A stretch of 64,000 bases of DNA from Gallionellaceae bacterium (GTDB taxonomy: Bacteria; Pseudomonadota; Gammaproteobacteria; Burkholderiales; Gallionellaceae). The stretch is taken from contig JAVBYO010000004.1 of assembly GCA_030823955.1 (NCBI GenBank), positions 62,001-126,000 of the forward strand. Direction: 5' to 3'. The position numbers and the translations under genes were made by a program. Below the pieces are notes generated by a model. The model had not been told where the DNA came from and made no database searches. It saw nothing but the letters and a program-made list of their open reading frames with translations. This document shows positions 18,380 to 27,131 of this stretch, in pieces; the stretch's first letter is position 1, and each line of letters begins with the position of its first letter.

Positions 18380-19869
18380 CAGTCGGTATTGCACAGTACG
18401 CCGGCGCTGGAGCGGGACAGTGCGGACAAACGCTCGCCCGCTCCGCCCAGTACTTCGACTTCCAGCGGCATCTTGCCCAGTGCGTGGGTCGCACACGACA
18501 GGCAGGGATCGAAAGCGCGGATCGCCACTTCGATATGGTTGAGTAGTCCTTCGGTGATCTCATGCCCGTGCAGATATTGCTGCGCGACACGGCGCACTGC
18601 CTCGTTCATAGCCTGATTGTTATGCGTGGTCGAGACGATGAGGTTACACATGGTGACGAGATCGTTTTCATCCACACGGTAGTGATGGATCAGCGTACCG
18701 CGCGGCGCCTCGATCACCCCCACCCCTTCACTACCGCGTTCGCCTGTCGCCATCAGCTCGCTGCCCATGATGTCGTCATCGTGCAGCAGGTCTTTGATCA
18801 TCTCGGCGGCATGCAACATCTCGATCATGCGCGCCCAGTGGTAGCCCAGCGGTGCATGCATAGGCATCACGCCGCTGTAGGCCATGAACTCGCGCCGCTC
18901 CACCTCGGCCAAAGGCGTCGGGATGAAATCACAGTTCTGCACACGCGACAGCGGACCAACACGGTACCAGCCCTTCTCTTTGCCCAAGGACTTGAGGTAA
19001 GGGAACTTCATATAACTCCAGTTCTTTACCTCTTCCTCGATCAGCTGGGTGTAGTTCTGGTAGTCCACCCCGTCGAACAGTATCTGGCCGTTCTCGTCGC
19101 GTCCGCGCAGACGGCCGTGATACAGGTCCATCCCGCCGTCGAAGCCCACCATGGACATATAGTTGGCGCGGAACGCCCCGAAACTGTTGTACAGCTCGGG
19201 ATTCTTGTGGTGCATCTCCTTCACCAGATGTACCGCATCACGGCTCCAAGACACCATCTGATAGACATCCTTAAGCAACGTGTCACGCTCGTCGACACTC
19301 AGCGATTTGTTCACGCCACCTGGAACAGAGCCCGTGCCATGCACACGTTTGCCTGCCGTATGACGGATGACTTCCTGTCCGAATTTGCGCAACAACACAC
19401 CGCGCTTTGCCGTATCGGGATGTTTTTCCGCCACGCCGATGATGTTGCGCTTGGCGACGTCGCTATCGAAACCGAACAGCAGGTCGGGCGAGCACAGATG
19501 GAAAAAATGCAGCGCATGCGATTGCAATATCTGTCCGTAATGCATCAAACGGCGGTTCTTTTCCGCAGTCGGCGTCAGGTGTTTCGCGCCGACGATGGCA
19601 TCCAGCGCTTTGCTGGCGGCCAGATGGTGACTCACCGGGCAGATGCCACACAAACGCTGCACCATCACCGGCACTTCCCAATACGGGCGACCCTGAATGA
19701 ATTTTTCAAAGCCGCGAAACTCGACGATATGCAAACGCACCTGATGCACTTTGTTCTTGTCGTCGAGCAGGATAGTGACCTTGCCGTGACCTTCCACGCG
19801 CGATACCGGATCGATAACGACACGGCGCAGGTTCTCGGGATGGGCGGCGGTTTCCAGGGTAGATGACAT
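18379..19869 (-). CDS. hoxH: NAD-reducing [NiFe] hydrogenase large subunit HoxH
   Basis: A 496-residue catalytic subunit holding the NiFe(CN)2CO site. The nickel ligands are in RLCGICPVSHH (Cys74, Cys77) and DPCLSCATH (Cys456, Cys459). A 34-residue tail follows His462, the expected HoxW cleavage point (CATH/ALGK), so this is a precursor needing maturation. Family: group 3d bidirectional, NAD-linked hydrogenases, as in Cupriavidus necator. It catalyses reversible H2 oxidation with NAD+ through HoxFUY. It is preceded by AAAGG and begins ten bases after hoxY. No hyp maturation genes are in the window. Confidence 0.96.
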   Translation of the reverse strand: MSSTLETAAHPENLRRVVIDPVSRVEGHGKVTILLDDKNKVHQVRLHIVEFRGFEKFIQGRPYWEVPVMVQRLCGICPVSHHLAASKALDAIVGAKHLTPTAEKNRRLMHYGQILQSHALHFFHLCSPDLLFGFDSDVAKRNIIGVAEKHPDTAKRGVLLRKFGQEVIRHTAGKRVHGTGSVPGGVNKSLSVDERDTLLKDVYQMVSWSRDAVHLVKEMHHKNPELYNSFGAFRANYMSMVGFDGGMDLYHGRLRGRDENGQILFDGVDYQNYTQLIEEEVKNWSYMKFPYLKSLGKEKGWYRVGPLSRVQNCDFIPTPLAEVERREFMAYSGVMPMHAPLGYHWARMIEMLHAAEMIKDLLHDDDIMGSELMATGERGSEGVGVIEAPRGTLIHHYRVDENDLVTMCNLIVSTTHNNQAMNEAVRRVAQQYLHGHEITEGLLNHIEVAIRAFDPCLSCATHALGKMPLEVEVLGGAGERLSALSRSSAGVLCNTD

Positions 19870-19879
19870 AGACGTACCT

Positions 19880-20431
19880 TTAATCGTAATGGATCAGACC
19901 ATGCCCCAGCTCGGGCTCGCGCCCGGCCAGCAGATCGGTCAGCACTTTCCAGATGGCATCGCCGGAAGGCGGACATCCGGGGATGAAATAATCGACTTTC
20001 ACCACTTCGTGGATAGGATGTACCTTGTCCAGCGGCAGCGGCAATTCCGGATCGTTGGGAATGAAGCCGTCGACCAAACCATGCTGCGCGTGATAGACCT
20101 CTTCCAGGATCAACGGCAGTGATAGATGGTTGCGCTGGGCCGGCAAACCGCCATTCACGGCACACGCCCCCATGGCGATCAATATCTTGCAGTTGGCACG
20201 GAACTCGCGCAGCACATGCACGTTTTCCGCGTTGCATAATCCGCCCTCGATGATGCCGATATCGCACGGGCCACAATGTTTGATATCGGTGATCGGGGAG
20301 CGGTCGAACTCGACCAGCTTCATCAACTCCAGAATACGCTCGTCGATGTCGAGAAACGACATGTGACAACCGAAACATCCGGCCAGAGATGTCGTTGCGA
20401 CCTTGAGCTTGGGTTTGGCGGGAGCATTCAT
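19880..20431 (-). CDS. hoxY: NAD-reducing hydrogenase small subunit HoxY
   Basis: A 183-residue small subunit carrying the proximal [4Fe-4S] cluster that passes electrons from HoxH to the diaphorase HoxFU. Cysteines occur in SLAGCFGCHMSFLD, KHCGPCDIGIIEGG, IAMGACAVNGG and PGCPPSGD. The protein is short, as in group 3d enzymes, and lacks the extra C-terminal ferredoxin part of other small subunits. It starts one base after the hoxU stop with AAAGG as ribosome binding site. No signal peptide, so the enzyme is cytoplasmic. Confidence 0.95.
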   Translation of the reverse strand: MNAPAKPKLKVATTSLAGCFGCHMSFLDIDERILELMKLVEFDRSPITDIKHCGPCDIGIIEGGLCNAENVHVLREFRANCKILIAMGACAVNGGLPAQRNHLSLPLILEEVYHAQHGLVDGFIPNDPELPLPLDKVHPIHEVVKVDYFIPGCPPSGDAIWKVLTDLLAGREPELGHGLIHYD

Positions 20432-20432
20432 C

Positions 20433-21149
20433 TCAAGCGCCTTTCACTTTCGGATGGGGGGTGGCACTGATCGGTTGCGCATCGAAAGTACGCTGCCCGA
20501 TAGGTACGGAAAAACCGACGCGTTTTTTGAGGATGACACCAACCGGACAGACGTGTGCGGCCTTATCTGAGCCGGAAAAATCCGTATCGGCAAGATGGCC
20601 GGATTTTGCATTCACGATCAGATGGCTCTTGATGCCGCGCCCGGACAAAGCGAACACATTCTTGCCATCCACGTCGCGACTGGCGCGCACACACAGCGAA
20701 CACAGGATGCAACGGTTGAAATCGAGCAGATATTCCGCATGGCTCGCATCGACCGGACGATCGGGAAAGAACTGGTCGAAATGCGGCGACATCATATCCA
20801 GCTCGTAGGCAGTGGCCTGTAACTGGCAGTTGCCGCTCTTTTCACAGGACGGGCAGAAGTGGTTGCCCTCGACGAACAGCATCTGCAGCAACACGCGCCG
20901 TTCGTCGTTCAACTCGTTGATGTCGCTTTCAACCACCATGCCCGGCTGCGCTTGCTGGGTGCAAGATGCGGTCTGCCGTCCATTCGCCTTGACGGTACAC
21001 AGCTTGCACGAACCATGCGGTTTGAATTCGGGGTTGAAACACAGATGCGGGATGTAATGTCCGGCAGCCATGGCAGCTTGAATGATGGTCTGCCCCTCTT
21101 GATAGGGGACCGTCTTGCCATCCAGGGTAAAGGACTTATCTTGACTCAT
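20433..21149 (-). CDS. hoxU: NAD-reducing hydrogenase diaphorase subunit HoxU
   Basis: A 238-residue homologue of the NuoG N-terminus. The plant-type [2Fe-2S] domain has cysteines in CFNPEFKPHGSCKLCTV; the His/Cys [4Fe-4S] motif is HFCPSCEKSGNC; a further 4Fe cluster is suggested by CILCSLCVRA with a distant Cys (HVCPVG). It relays electrons between HoxY and the FMN of HoxF. Start at 21149 (GGAG at seven bases) lies inside the hoxF end, a 14-base overlap typical of coupled subunits. Confidence 0.95.
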   Translation of the reverse strand: MSQDKSFTLDGKTVPYQEGQTIIQAAMAAGHYIPHLCFNPEFKPHGSCKLCTVKANGRQTASCTQQAQPGMVVESDINELNDERRVLLQMLFVEGNHFCPSCEKSGNCQLQATAYELDMMSPHFDQFFPDRPVDASHAEYLLDFNRCILCSLCVRASRDVDGKNVFALSGRGIKSHLIVNAKSGHLADTDFSGSDKAAHVCPVGVILKKRVGFSVPIGQRTFDAQPISATPHPKVKGA

Positions 21150-22947
21150 GGCTACGCTCCAAGTGTGCTCCGGTATCGTCGCGCCCAGTCATCTGGCGTG
21201 CCTGCGACAGTGCCGCATCCAGATCGAAGGCGGGAACGAAGTCTTTGTGCGCCAGACGTTTTTCATAGGCGGGACGGAATTTGGCGATGGTATCCAGTAC
21301 GGGGTTACATGCCGCATGCCCCAGACCGCAGTGGCTGGTCGATTGCAAAAGACCGTTGAGTTTCTCGATTTCGGCGAAATCGTAGGGGGAACCGTGTCCG
21401 TTCGCCAGTTTGTCCATCATATTCGACAACAACGAGGTGCCGACCCGGCACGGGGTACAGAAGCCGCAACTCTCGTGCGCGAAGAAATGCACAAAATTAC
21501 GCGCCACTTCGAACATGTCGCGCTGTTGACCGAACACCATGAACGCGCCCGCAGTGGGAATATCCTCGAAAGCGATGCGTCTTTCGAATTCGTCGGCAGA
21601 GACGCAGACTCCGGACGCACCGCTGACCTGCACCGCTTGAGTGTCGCGAGCACCACATTCCGCCAACACCTGAGCGACCGTGACACCGAAAGGATACTCA
21701 TACAGACCCGGACGCTCACAATCGCCGGACACGGAAAGGATCTTTGTGCCGCTGGAGGTCTCCGTGCCGATCCCGGCATACCATGCGCCGCCATTCAACG
21801 CGATCAGACTGGCAGAGGCGAAAGTCTCCACGTTGTTGACCACCGTGGGCCGGTCAAGATAGCCGTTGGTGACCGGAAACGGCGGGCGGTTGCGCGGTGT
21901 GCCGCGCTTCCCCTCCAGCGATTCGATCAAAGCCGACTCTTCACCGCAGACATAAGCCCCCGCCCCGAGATGGATCTCGATGTCGAAATCAAAACCGGCT
22001 TCGCCCAATATCGATGTCCCCAACAAAGTCTGCTGGCGACGACGCTGCAATACCGCCTGCAAATGATCCAGCAGGTAGCGGTATTCCCCGCGCAGGTAGA
22101 GGAAACCCTGCTTGGCTCCGACGACACGCGCGCACAAGGTCATACCTTCGAACACCATGTCGGCATAACCGTTCAGCAGCACCCGATCCTTGAACGTACC
22201 GGGTTCTCCCTCGTCGGCGTTACACACCACATAATGTGCGTCACCCGCCGCATTGCGGCAGAACTCCCATTTCATCCCGGTGGAGAACCCGGCGCCGCCG
22301 CGACCGCGCAACTTGGACGTTTTGATCTCCTGCAAAGTCGCATCCGCACCGCGCTGGAACAGGGCAGACAGCGCCGCTCCGGATTTGAAGTCGCTGCCCA
22401 GCAAGATATCCTTGCGCCGGATGTTGTCCTCGATGGCAAAGAACTCCTGCGGCCAGGCCGACAGCGGCACACGCTCGCGGATCAGTTCACAGATGCTGCT
22501 CACCCTGGCTGGTGTCAGACGATTGATGGCGATATTGTTGACCAGCAGCGCGGGCCCCTGGTCGCACAATCCGGTACAGGAAGTGGTCTCGATGCTGAGC
22601 AAGCCATCCTCTGAGACCTTACCTGGCTCCACCCAGAGCTGGGCGCACATATTCTCCAGCAGCTCCATATTGCCCAGCATACGATCAGTGATATTGTCGG
22701 AGAACAACACACGATATTCACCGCGCGGCTGCAAATACAGAAAGGAGTAGAACCCGGCTACACCTTCGATCTTTGCCCGCGGCAATTTCAATTCCAGACT
22801 CAGATAATCGATCGCATCGGTATGGATGTAACCATGTTGCTCTTGTGCTTCGCGGAGGATCTGCAGGAGATCGTTCGGATTGTGCTGACGGCGGGCAAGA
22901 ATGGGATTCAGATACTCGGCATGAACATTGGTTTGGCTAGTCATCAT
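21136..22947 (-). CDS. hoxF: NAD-reducing hydrogenase diaphorase subunit HoxF (with NuoE-like N-terminus)
   Basis: A 603-residue protein joining a NuoE-like thioredoxin-fold [2Fe-2S] domain (residues about 20-165, TTSCTGLCDQGPALLVNN) to a NuoF-like part with the NADH/FMN site (GRGGAGFSTGMKWEF and later VCNADEGEPGTFKDR) and a [4Fe-4S] motif ESCGFCTPCR. This fusion is how C. necator HoxF replaces a separate HoxE. It is the NAD(H)-active end of the cytoplasmic hydrogenase and first gene of hoxFUYHW. Two adjacent ATGs (22947, 22944) are possible starts. The promoter should lie in 22948-23130; I see no confident motif there. Confidence 0.95.
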   Translation of the reverse strand: MMTSQTNVHAEYLNPILARRQHNPNDLLQILREAQEQHGYIHTDAIDYLSLELKLPRAKIEGVAGFYSFLYLQPRGEYRVLFSDNITDRMLGNMELLENMCAQLWVEPGKVSEDGLLSIETTSCTGLCDQGPALLVNNIAINRLTPARVSSICELIRERVPLSAWPQEFFAIEDNIRRKDILLGSDFKSGAALSALFQRGADATLQEIKTSKLRGRGGAGFSTGMKWEFCRNAAGDAHYVVCNADEGEPGTFKDRVLLNGYADMVFEGMTLCARVVGAKQGFLYLRGEYRYLLDHLQAVLQRRRQQTLLGTSILGEAGFDFDIEIHLGAGAYVCGEESALIESLEGKRGTPRNRPPFPVTNGYLDRPTVVNNVETFASASLIALNGGAWYAGIGTETSSGTKILSVSGDCERPGLYEYPFGVTVAQVLAECGARDTQAVQVSGASGVCVSADEFERRIAFEDIPTAGAFMVFGQQRDMFEVARNFVHFFAHESCGFCTPCRVGTSLLSNMMDKLANGHGSPYDFAEIEKLNGLLQSTSHCGLGHAACNPVLDTIAKFRPAYEKRLAHKDFVPAFDLDAALSQARQMTGRDDTGAHLERSHESR

Positions 22948-23130
22948 AATGGACTCTTTACGAAATTTGAATGCAAGCTATAACCTTGGTGAAGATTCTA
23001 CCCCGTTTGACACGCCTTGTATGCAGATGGTGCGGAATACCTCCCCAGACGAGGGACAGCATAACGGACGAATATGACATCTTGATTGCGTCCCAGACAG
23101 GCGCGAGCGAATCTCGCCACTCTCATCTGC

Positions 23131-25716
23131 TCAACCGCGCAAAAACGCCTCAAAATCCTGCAATGGCACCGGCCTGCTGAACAGATAGCCCTGGAAAGCA
23201 TGACAGCCGCGGGAAGCGAGAAACTCGCGCTGCGCCTCGGTCTCCACTCCCTCGGCGATGACATCCAGCCCCAACACTTCGCTCATCGCGATGATGGTCT
23301 GAACGATGGCCGCATCATTGGGATCGCTGGCGATATCGCGCACGAAGGATTGATCGATCTTGATCTGGTCAAGCGGGAGACGCTTGAGATACTGCAAAGA
23401 AGAATATCCGGTACCAAAGTCGTCCATCGAAAAGCTGACACCCAACAGCTTCAGTTCGCGCATCTTGGCGATGGTATCCTCGACATTCTCCAGCACGGTA
23501 CTTTCGGTCAGCTCCAGCTTCAACAAGGCTGGCTTGGCCCCGGTCTGGATCAGTATCTGTTGCACCTGTTTGACGAAATCACGCTGAAGGAACTGCTCGG
23601 CACTGACGTTCACCGCCAGCGTCAAAGCGCTGACCTGCGGATCGCGATGCCATCGTTTGAGTTGTTCACAGGCGATCTGTAGCACCCACTTGCCGATCGG
23701 CACGATCAACCCGGTATCTTCCGCGAGCGGGATGAATTGCGCCGGGGAGATCATCCCCCTCTCTGGATGTAGCCAGCGCAACAGGACTTCCGCTCCCAGT
23801 GGCCGACCCAGACTGTTCACCTGCACCTGATAATGGAGTTGAAACTGATTTTTATCGAGAGCATAACGCAGCTCGTCTTCAAGCTCTGCCCGCGCCACAA
23901 TGGCCGCCTGCATCGCCGGATCGTAAAAGCGCACGACATTGCGTCCCGCTGATTTGGCCTGATACATCGCGGTATCCGCATGCTTCAGAACATCGTCCAG
24001 GCTTTGTTGAAGTCCGCGGAACAGCACTACACCGATACTGGGTGTGGTGTGATACTGGTGATTGTCCAATTGATAAGGCTTCCCGAGCGCATCGCGTATC
24101 TGCTCGGCGATTGCCTCCGCATTCTTCGCTGCCACGTCCGGCAATGTCCCCAATGTCTGCATCACCACCACGAACTCATCCCCGCCAAAGCGGGCCACGA
24201 TATAACCTTCCGGAACGGATCGACCGATCCGTTCCGCCACTTCGACCAGCAACAGATCGCCAACATAATGACCCTTGCTATCGTTCAAAGTCTTGAAGTT
24301 GTCGAGATCGAGCAATAAGACCGCCCCATATTGCCCGTTTCTGGCTCCCGCGGTGAAAGCTTGCTGCAATTGTTCGAGCAACAGGCGGCGGTTCGGCAAG
24401 TTGGTCAGTGCATCATAGAATGCCAACTGATGTATCTTGGCATCGGCACGTTTCTGTTCAGTGATATCGTCATATATCCCCAACACCCCGACCACGTTTC
24501 CAGCTGCGTCGTGCAAAGGCACCTTGGATTTCCGCAGCCAAATATCCTGCCCATTCGGCTGGGTCCGCGACTCCTCGAACCCCAGCTTGGACTGATTTGA
24601 TTCAATGACACTGTTATCGTCCAAACGGTAAAGTTCGGCCTGATCCTGCCAAGCCAGTTGTGTATCACATTTACCAATCACCTCTTCCGGGCGACTCATC
24701 CCGGCGTCGCGGGCAAACGCCGTGTTGCAGCCAAGATAATGCAGCGCTGTATCTTTCCAGAATATGCGCAACGGTACGTTCTCTAGAACGGCCTCCAGCC
24801 TTTCATTGGAAGAACGCAATGCCTGTTCGGTCTCTTTCTGTGCCGTCAGATCGATGAAATACGTGAAGGTCCTTGGCCCCTCGTCGAACTCGACACGTTT
24901 CGCGTAGACCAACAAGGGGAATTCCGTACCATTTTTGCGCAATCCCACGATTTCATAGGAGTTTTCCACCGGCAGCCCCTGTTCCCGCCGCTTTATTCTT
25001 GTACTCATGGCGGCACGACTCTGTTCCGCGATGAGCATGAGCAATGGTTTGCCACATACCTCATCCGCCAGTTCATATCCGAACATCTTGAGGCATACTT
25101 GATTCACGTTCACCGTGATGCCTGCGGTGGAGACTCTCACACCGATCGGACTCAAATCGATCAACGAATCAAAGTTGGCCTGGCTCTGCCGCAACAGGCT
25201 CTTCTGTGCCTCGGCGGCGGCAATCCGCGCATCGTTGCTGCGACACAGAATGATAGATTTGGCCAGATGAGCCAGCACGGGTTGCAGCATCTGCCGTAAA
25301 GGAAGCTTCGTCTCGGGTAGTGACGCGGCCAGCAGCACGATCACCCCATAATGTTCTATCGGCAATCGTAGCGCGGCATGATAATGCGCTTGTGTCGGCC
25401 AGGCAGCTGAAAGCGACTTATCATCCAAGTCCGCCCCGTTCTCGGATGTACAGCAGACCAGTCCACTCGGTAGTCTGACCGGTTTGCCGACCAGCCCGAT
25501 CAGATCGAAATCGCCCACGGCAGCATCGATGCGGGTATCTATATATCCGTCCTGCGCGCGACAAGGTACAACATCAAGGCAGATGAAACCGGCAGAGAAC
25601 GAGGTGTGATACAAAAGACGCTGTAAAGTATGCGTTAGCAACGGCTTGAGACGGGTCTCGCCGCCTATCGTCACAACGAGGTCATACAGGACCGGAAGGA
25701 TGTTGTCTCGATTCAT
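23131..25716 (-). CDS. GAF-like/PAS/PAS/GGDEF/EAL cyclic-di-GMP turnover protein
   Basis: An 861-residue soluble signalling protein. The N-terminal 160 residues look like a GAF-type sensor, followed by two PAS domains (about 175-300 and 300-425), a GGDEF domain (RFGGDEFVVV) and an EAL domain. The GGDEF signature is intact but the usual RxxD inhibitory site five residues upstream is missing (PEGY instead). The EAL motif reads EVL, while the other catalytic residues are present (NVSAEQF, LELTES, DDFGTGYSSL, KIDQSFV, AEGVET, QGYLFSRP). Both synthesis and hydrolysis of c-di-GMP are possible. No membrane segment. The start is 15 bases after the FIST gene stop, so both are probably co-expressed. 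Confidence 0.9.
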   Translation of the reverse strand: MNRDNILPVLYDLVVTIGGETRLKPLLTHTLQRLLYHTSFSAGFICLDVVPCRAQDGYIDTRIDAAVGDFDLIGLVGKPVRLPSGLVCCTSENGADLDDKSLSAAWPTQAHYHAALRLPIEHYGVIVLLAASLPETKLPLRQMLQPVLAHLAKSIILCRSNDARIAAAEAQKSLLRQSQANFDSLIDLSPIGVRVSTAGITVNVNQVCLKMFGYELADEVCGKPLLMLIAEQSRAAMSTRIKRREQGLPVENSYEIVGLRKNGTEFPLLVYAKRVEFDEGPRTFTYFIDLTAQKETEQALRSSNERLEAVLENVPLRIFWKDTALHYLGCNTAFARDAGMSRPEEVIGKCDTQLAWQDQAELYRLDDNSVIESNQSKLGFEESRTQPNGQDIWLRKSKVPLHDAAGNVVGVLGIYDDITEQKRADAKIHQLAFYDALTNLPNRRLLLEQLQQAFTAGARNGQYGAVLLLDLDNFKTLNDSKGHYVGDLLLVEVAERIGRSVPEGYIVARFGGDEFVVVMQTLGTLPDVAAKNAEAIAEQIRDALGKPYQLDNHQYHTTPSIGVVLFRGLQQSLDDVLKHADTAMYQAKSAGRNVVRFYDPAMQAAIVARAELEDELRYALDKNQFQLHYQVQVNSLGRPLGAEVLLRWLHPERGMISPAQFIPLAEDTGLIVPIGKWVLQIACEQLKRWHRDPQVSALTLAVNVSAEQFLQRDFVKQVQQILIQTGAKPALLKLELTESTVLENVEDTIAKMRELKLLGVSFSMDDFGTGYSSLQYLKRLPLDQIKIDQSFVRDIASDPNDAAIVQTIIAMSEVLGLDVIAEGVETEAQREFLASRGCHAFQGYLFSRPVPLQDFEAFLRG

Positions 25717-25731
25717 GTAACGGCCTTGGAA

Positions 25732-26883
25732 TCACCAGCGCGATGCAACCAGTGTTGCATTCTGGAACAACGGATAACCGTGCAGGGTTGATCCGCCGAT
25801 CTCGCCCAGCGAAAGTGCTCCGGCCACTTGTCTCGCTTGTGTATGCTTCAGAAATTCCGCCATCTCTGCGGTCGCCGACTCTGTCCCCAGATGCATCCGT
25901 CTTCCGGCGCAATAAAACAGCAGTAGCTCTGTCCCGCAAGGAGATCCATTCAGCGCAGTCAAGCCATCGACCAGCACACGCAGCGTCTCATTGCTGTCAA
26001 CCTCCGGCCTTTCCAACAGGGTCAATACCGCATTGGGCGGCACCTCCCCCACGCAGAACAGCGAGCCATCCTCATGTAACATGACCGGAATACGCACTAC
26101 CACATGATGGTTTGCGCGCACGATGCCGAACGGAAAATGGACTGCATGTTCGTAGAAATTCTGCTGCGTGATCTCCACGCCGTATTGCGTACGCACCAAC
26201 TCCTGATACACCTCGAAAGCAGGACGCCAGTCGATCTGTGAGATACGATTGCCCTCAGTGGAAGTCGCATAGACTATGTTTTGCGGGGCGCGATACCCAT
26301 GTTCCAGAATGGCCCCTTTGTGTTTCGTCAGCAGCATCAGTAACAGTCCGTTCGACACCACACGCTGGCTATCGAAGAGACAAGGCATGGGCTGGAATGT
26401 CTCGCTACCCGCATTGGCACCGGCATAGTGGACCCGATTCGCCAATTGCAGATACAACAGGTCGAGCATGCTGCTGATATTGGGAACCATCGCATCGAAC
26501 AGCATGAACAAGGTCAGGTCCGGCGTATGATCGATCTGTGCACGCACGTCGGCAGCAATCTTTTCCGCCACCGCCTCAGCTTCAGTTCCGTCTTGGGGGA
26601 TATTCTCGTATAACGCGTAATAGGGCATCTGCTCGAAGGCCAGCAACCACACGCCTTCGGTAACGAAGCGAGCGTCTTTCACCAATGCCGGAAAGATACC
26701 GCCGACCAGCGGGATGGCATGTCGAGAACACACCGCTTGCAATGTCACCACACTTGAGCCGATCGCTTCCGGAAACAGGGCGCAAATACCCAGACCGGGA
26801 TGAACCTTCTGCCAGGCGAGCACGGTAGACTCAAGTATTGCTTCGTCCGGGATGGGCAGGTACACCATCATATTCTTATCCAT
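25732..26883 (-). CDS. FIST-domain sensor protein
   Basis: A 383-residue protein recognised as FIST_N plus FIST_C by overall pattern (an N-terminal part with VVTLQAVCSRHAIPLVGGIF, a C-terminal part with CGTELLLFYCAGR and GALSLGEIGG). FIST domains are thought to bind small ligands such as amino acids and usually pair with signal-transduction proteins; here the neighbour 15 bases downstream is a GGDEF-EAL protein. The frame is open to a GTG at 26934, but ATG 26883 has a near-perfect GGGAGG binding site and is chosen. Ligand unknown. Confidence 0.82.
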   Translation of the reverse strand: MDKNMMVYLPIPDEAILESTVLAWQKVHPGLGICALFPEAIGSSVVTLQAVCSRHAIPLVGGIFPALVKDARFVTEGVWLLAFEQMPYYALYENIPQDGTEAEAVAEKIAADVRAQIDHTPDLTLFMLFDAMVPNISSMLDLLYLQLANRVHYAGANAGSETFQPMPCLFDSQRVVSNGLLLMLLTKHKGAILEHGYRAPQNIVYATSTEGNRISQIDWRPAFEVYQELVRTQYGVEITQQNFYEHAVHFPFGIVRANHHVVVRIPVMLHEDGSLFCVGEVPPNAVLTLLERPEVDSNETLRVLVDGLTALNGSPCGTELLLFYCAGRRMHLGTESATAEMAEFLKHTQARQVAGALSLGEIGGSTLHGYPLFQNATLVASRW

Positions 26884-27131
26884 CTCGCCTCCCAACGATT
26901 CAGATAACTGTATAAACAGGCCGAACTGTACCACTACTTGGACTCCCCAAGCGGGCCAGTTCAGAATTTTTAAAATGTGCTGAAAGTATATTGCACGACG
27001 CAGCCAAAAGGCATAGGCTTCCGTCCAGACGATCTCATTTGAAAAAATAATATCCCTGCAACATCGAACAACGATAATCCTGCCATCACCTCACCTACTC
27101 CCCCTGAAAATATCAATTAAGGATGAACATC

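Noticed and set aside
21148-22614. Plus-strand ORF of 488 codons opposite hoxF
   Set aside because: Mirror of a conserved hydrogenase gene; no start signal or recognisable fold.
22960-22990. Sigma-54-like element upstream of hoxF (GG then GC on the minus strand)
   Set aside because: The GG-GC distance is nine instead of ten bases and the -24 half is poor.
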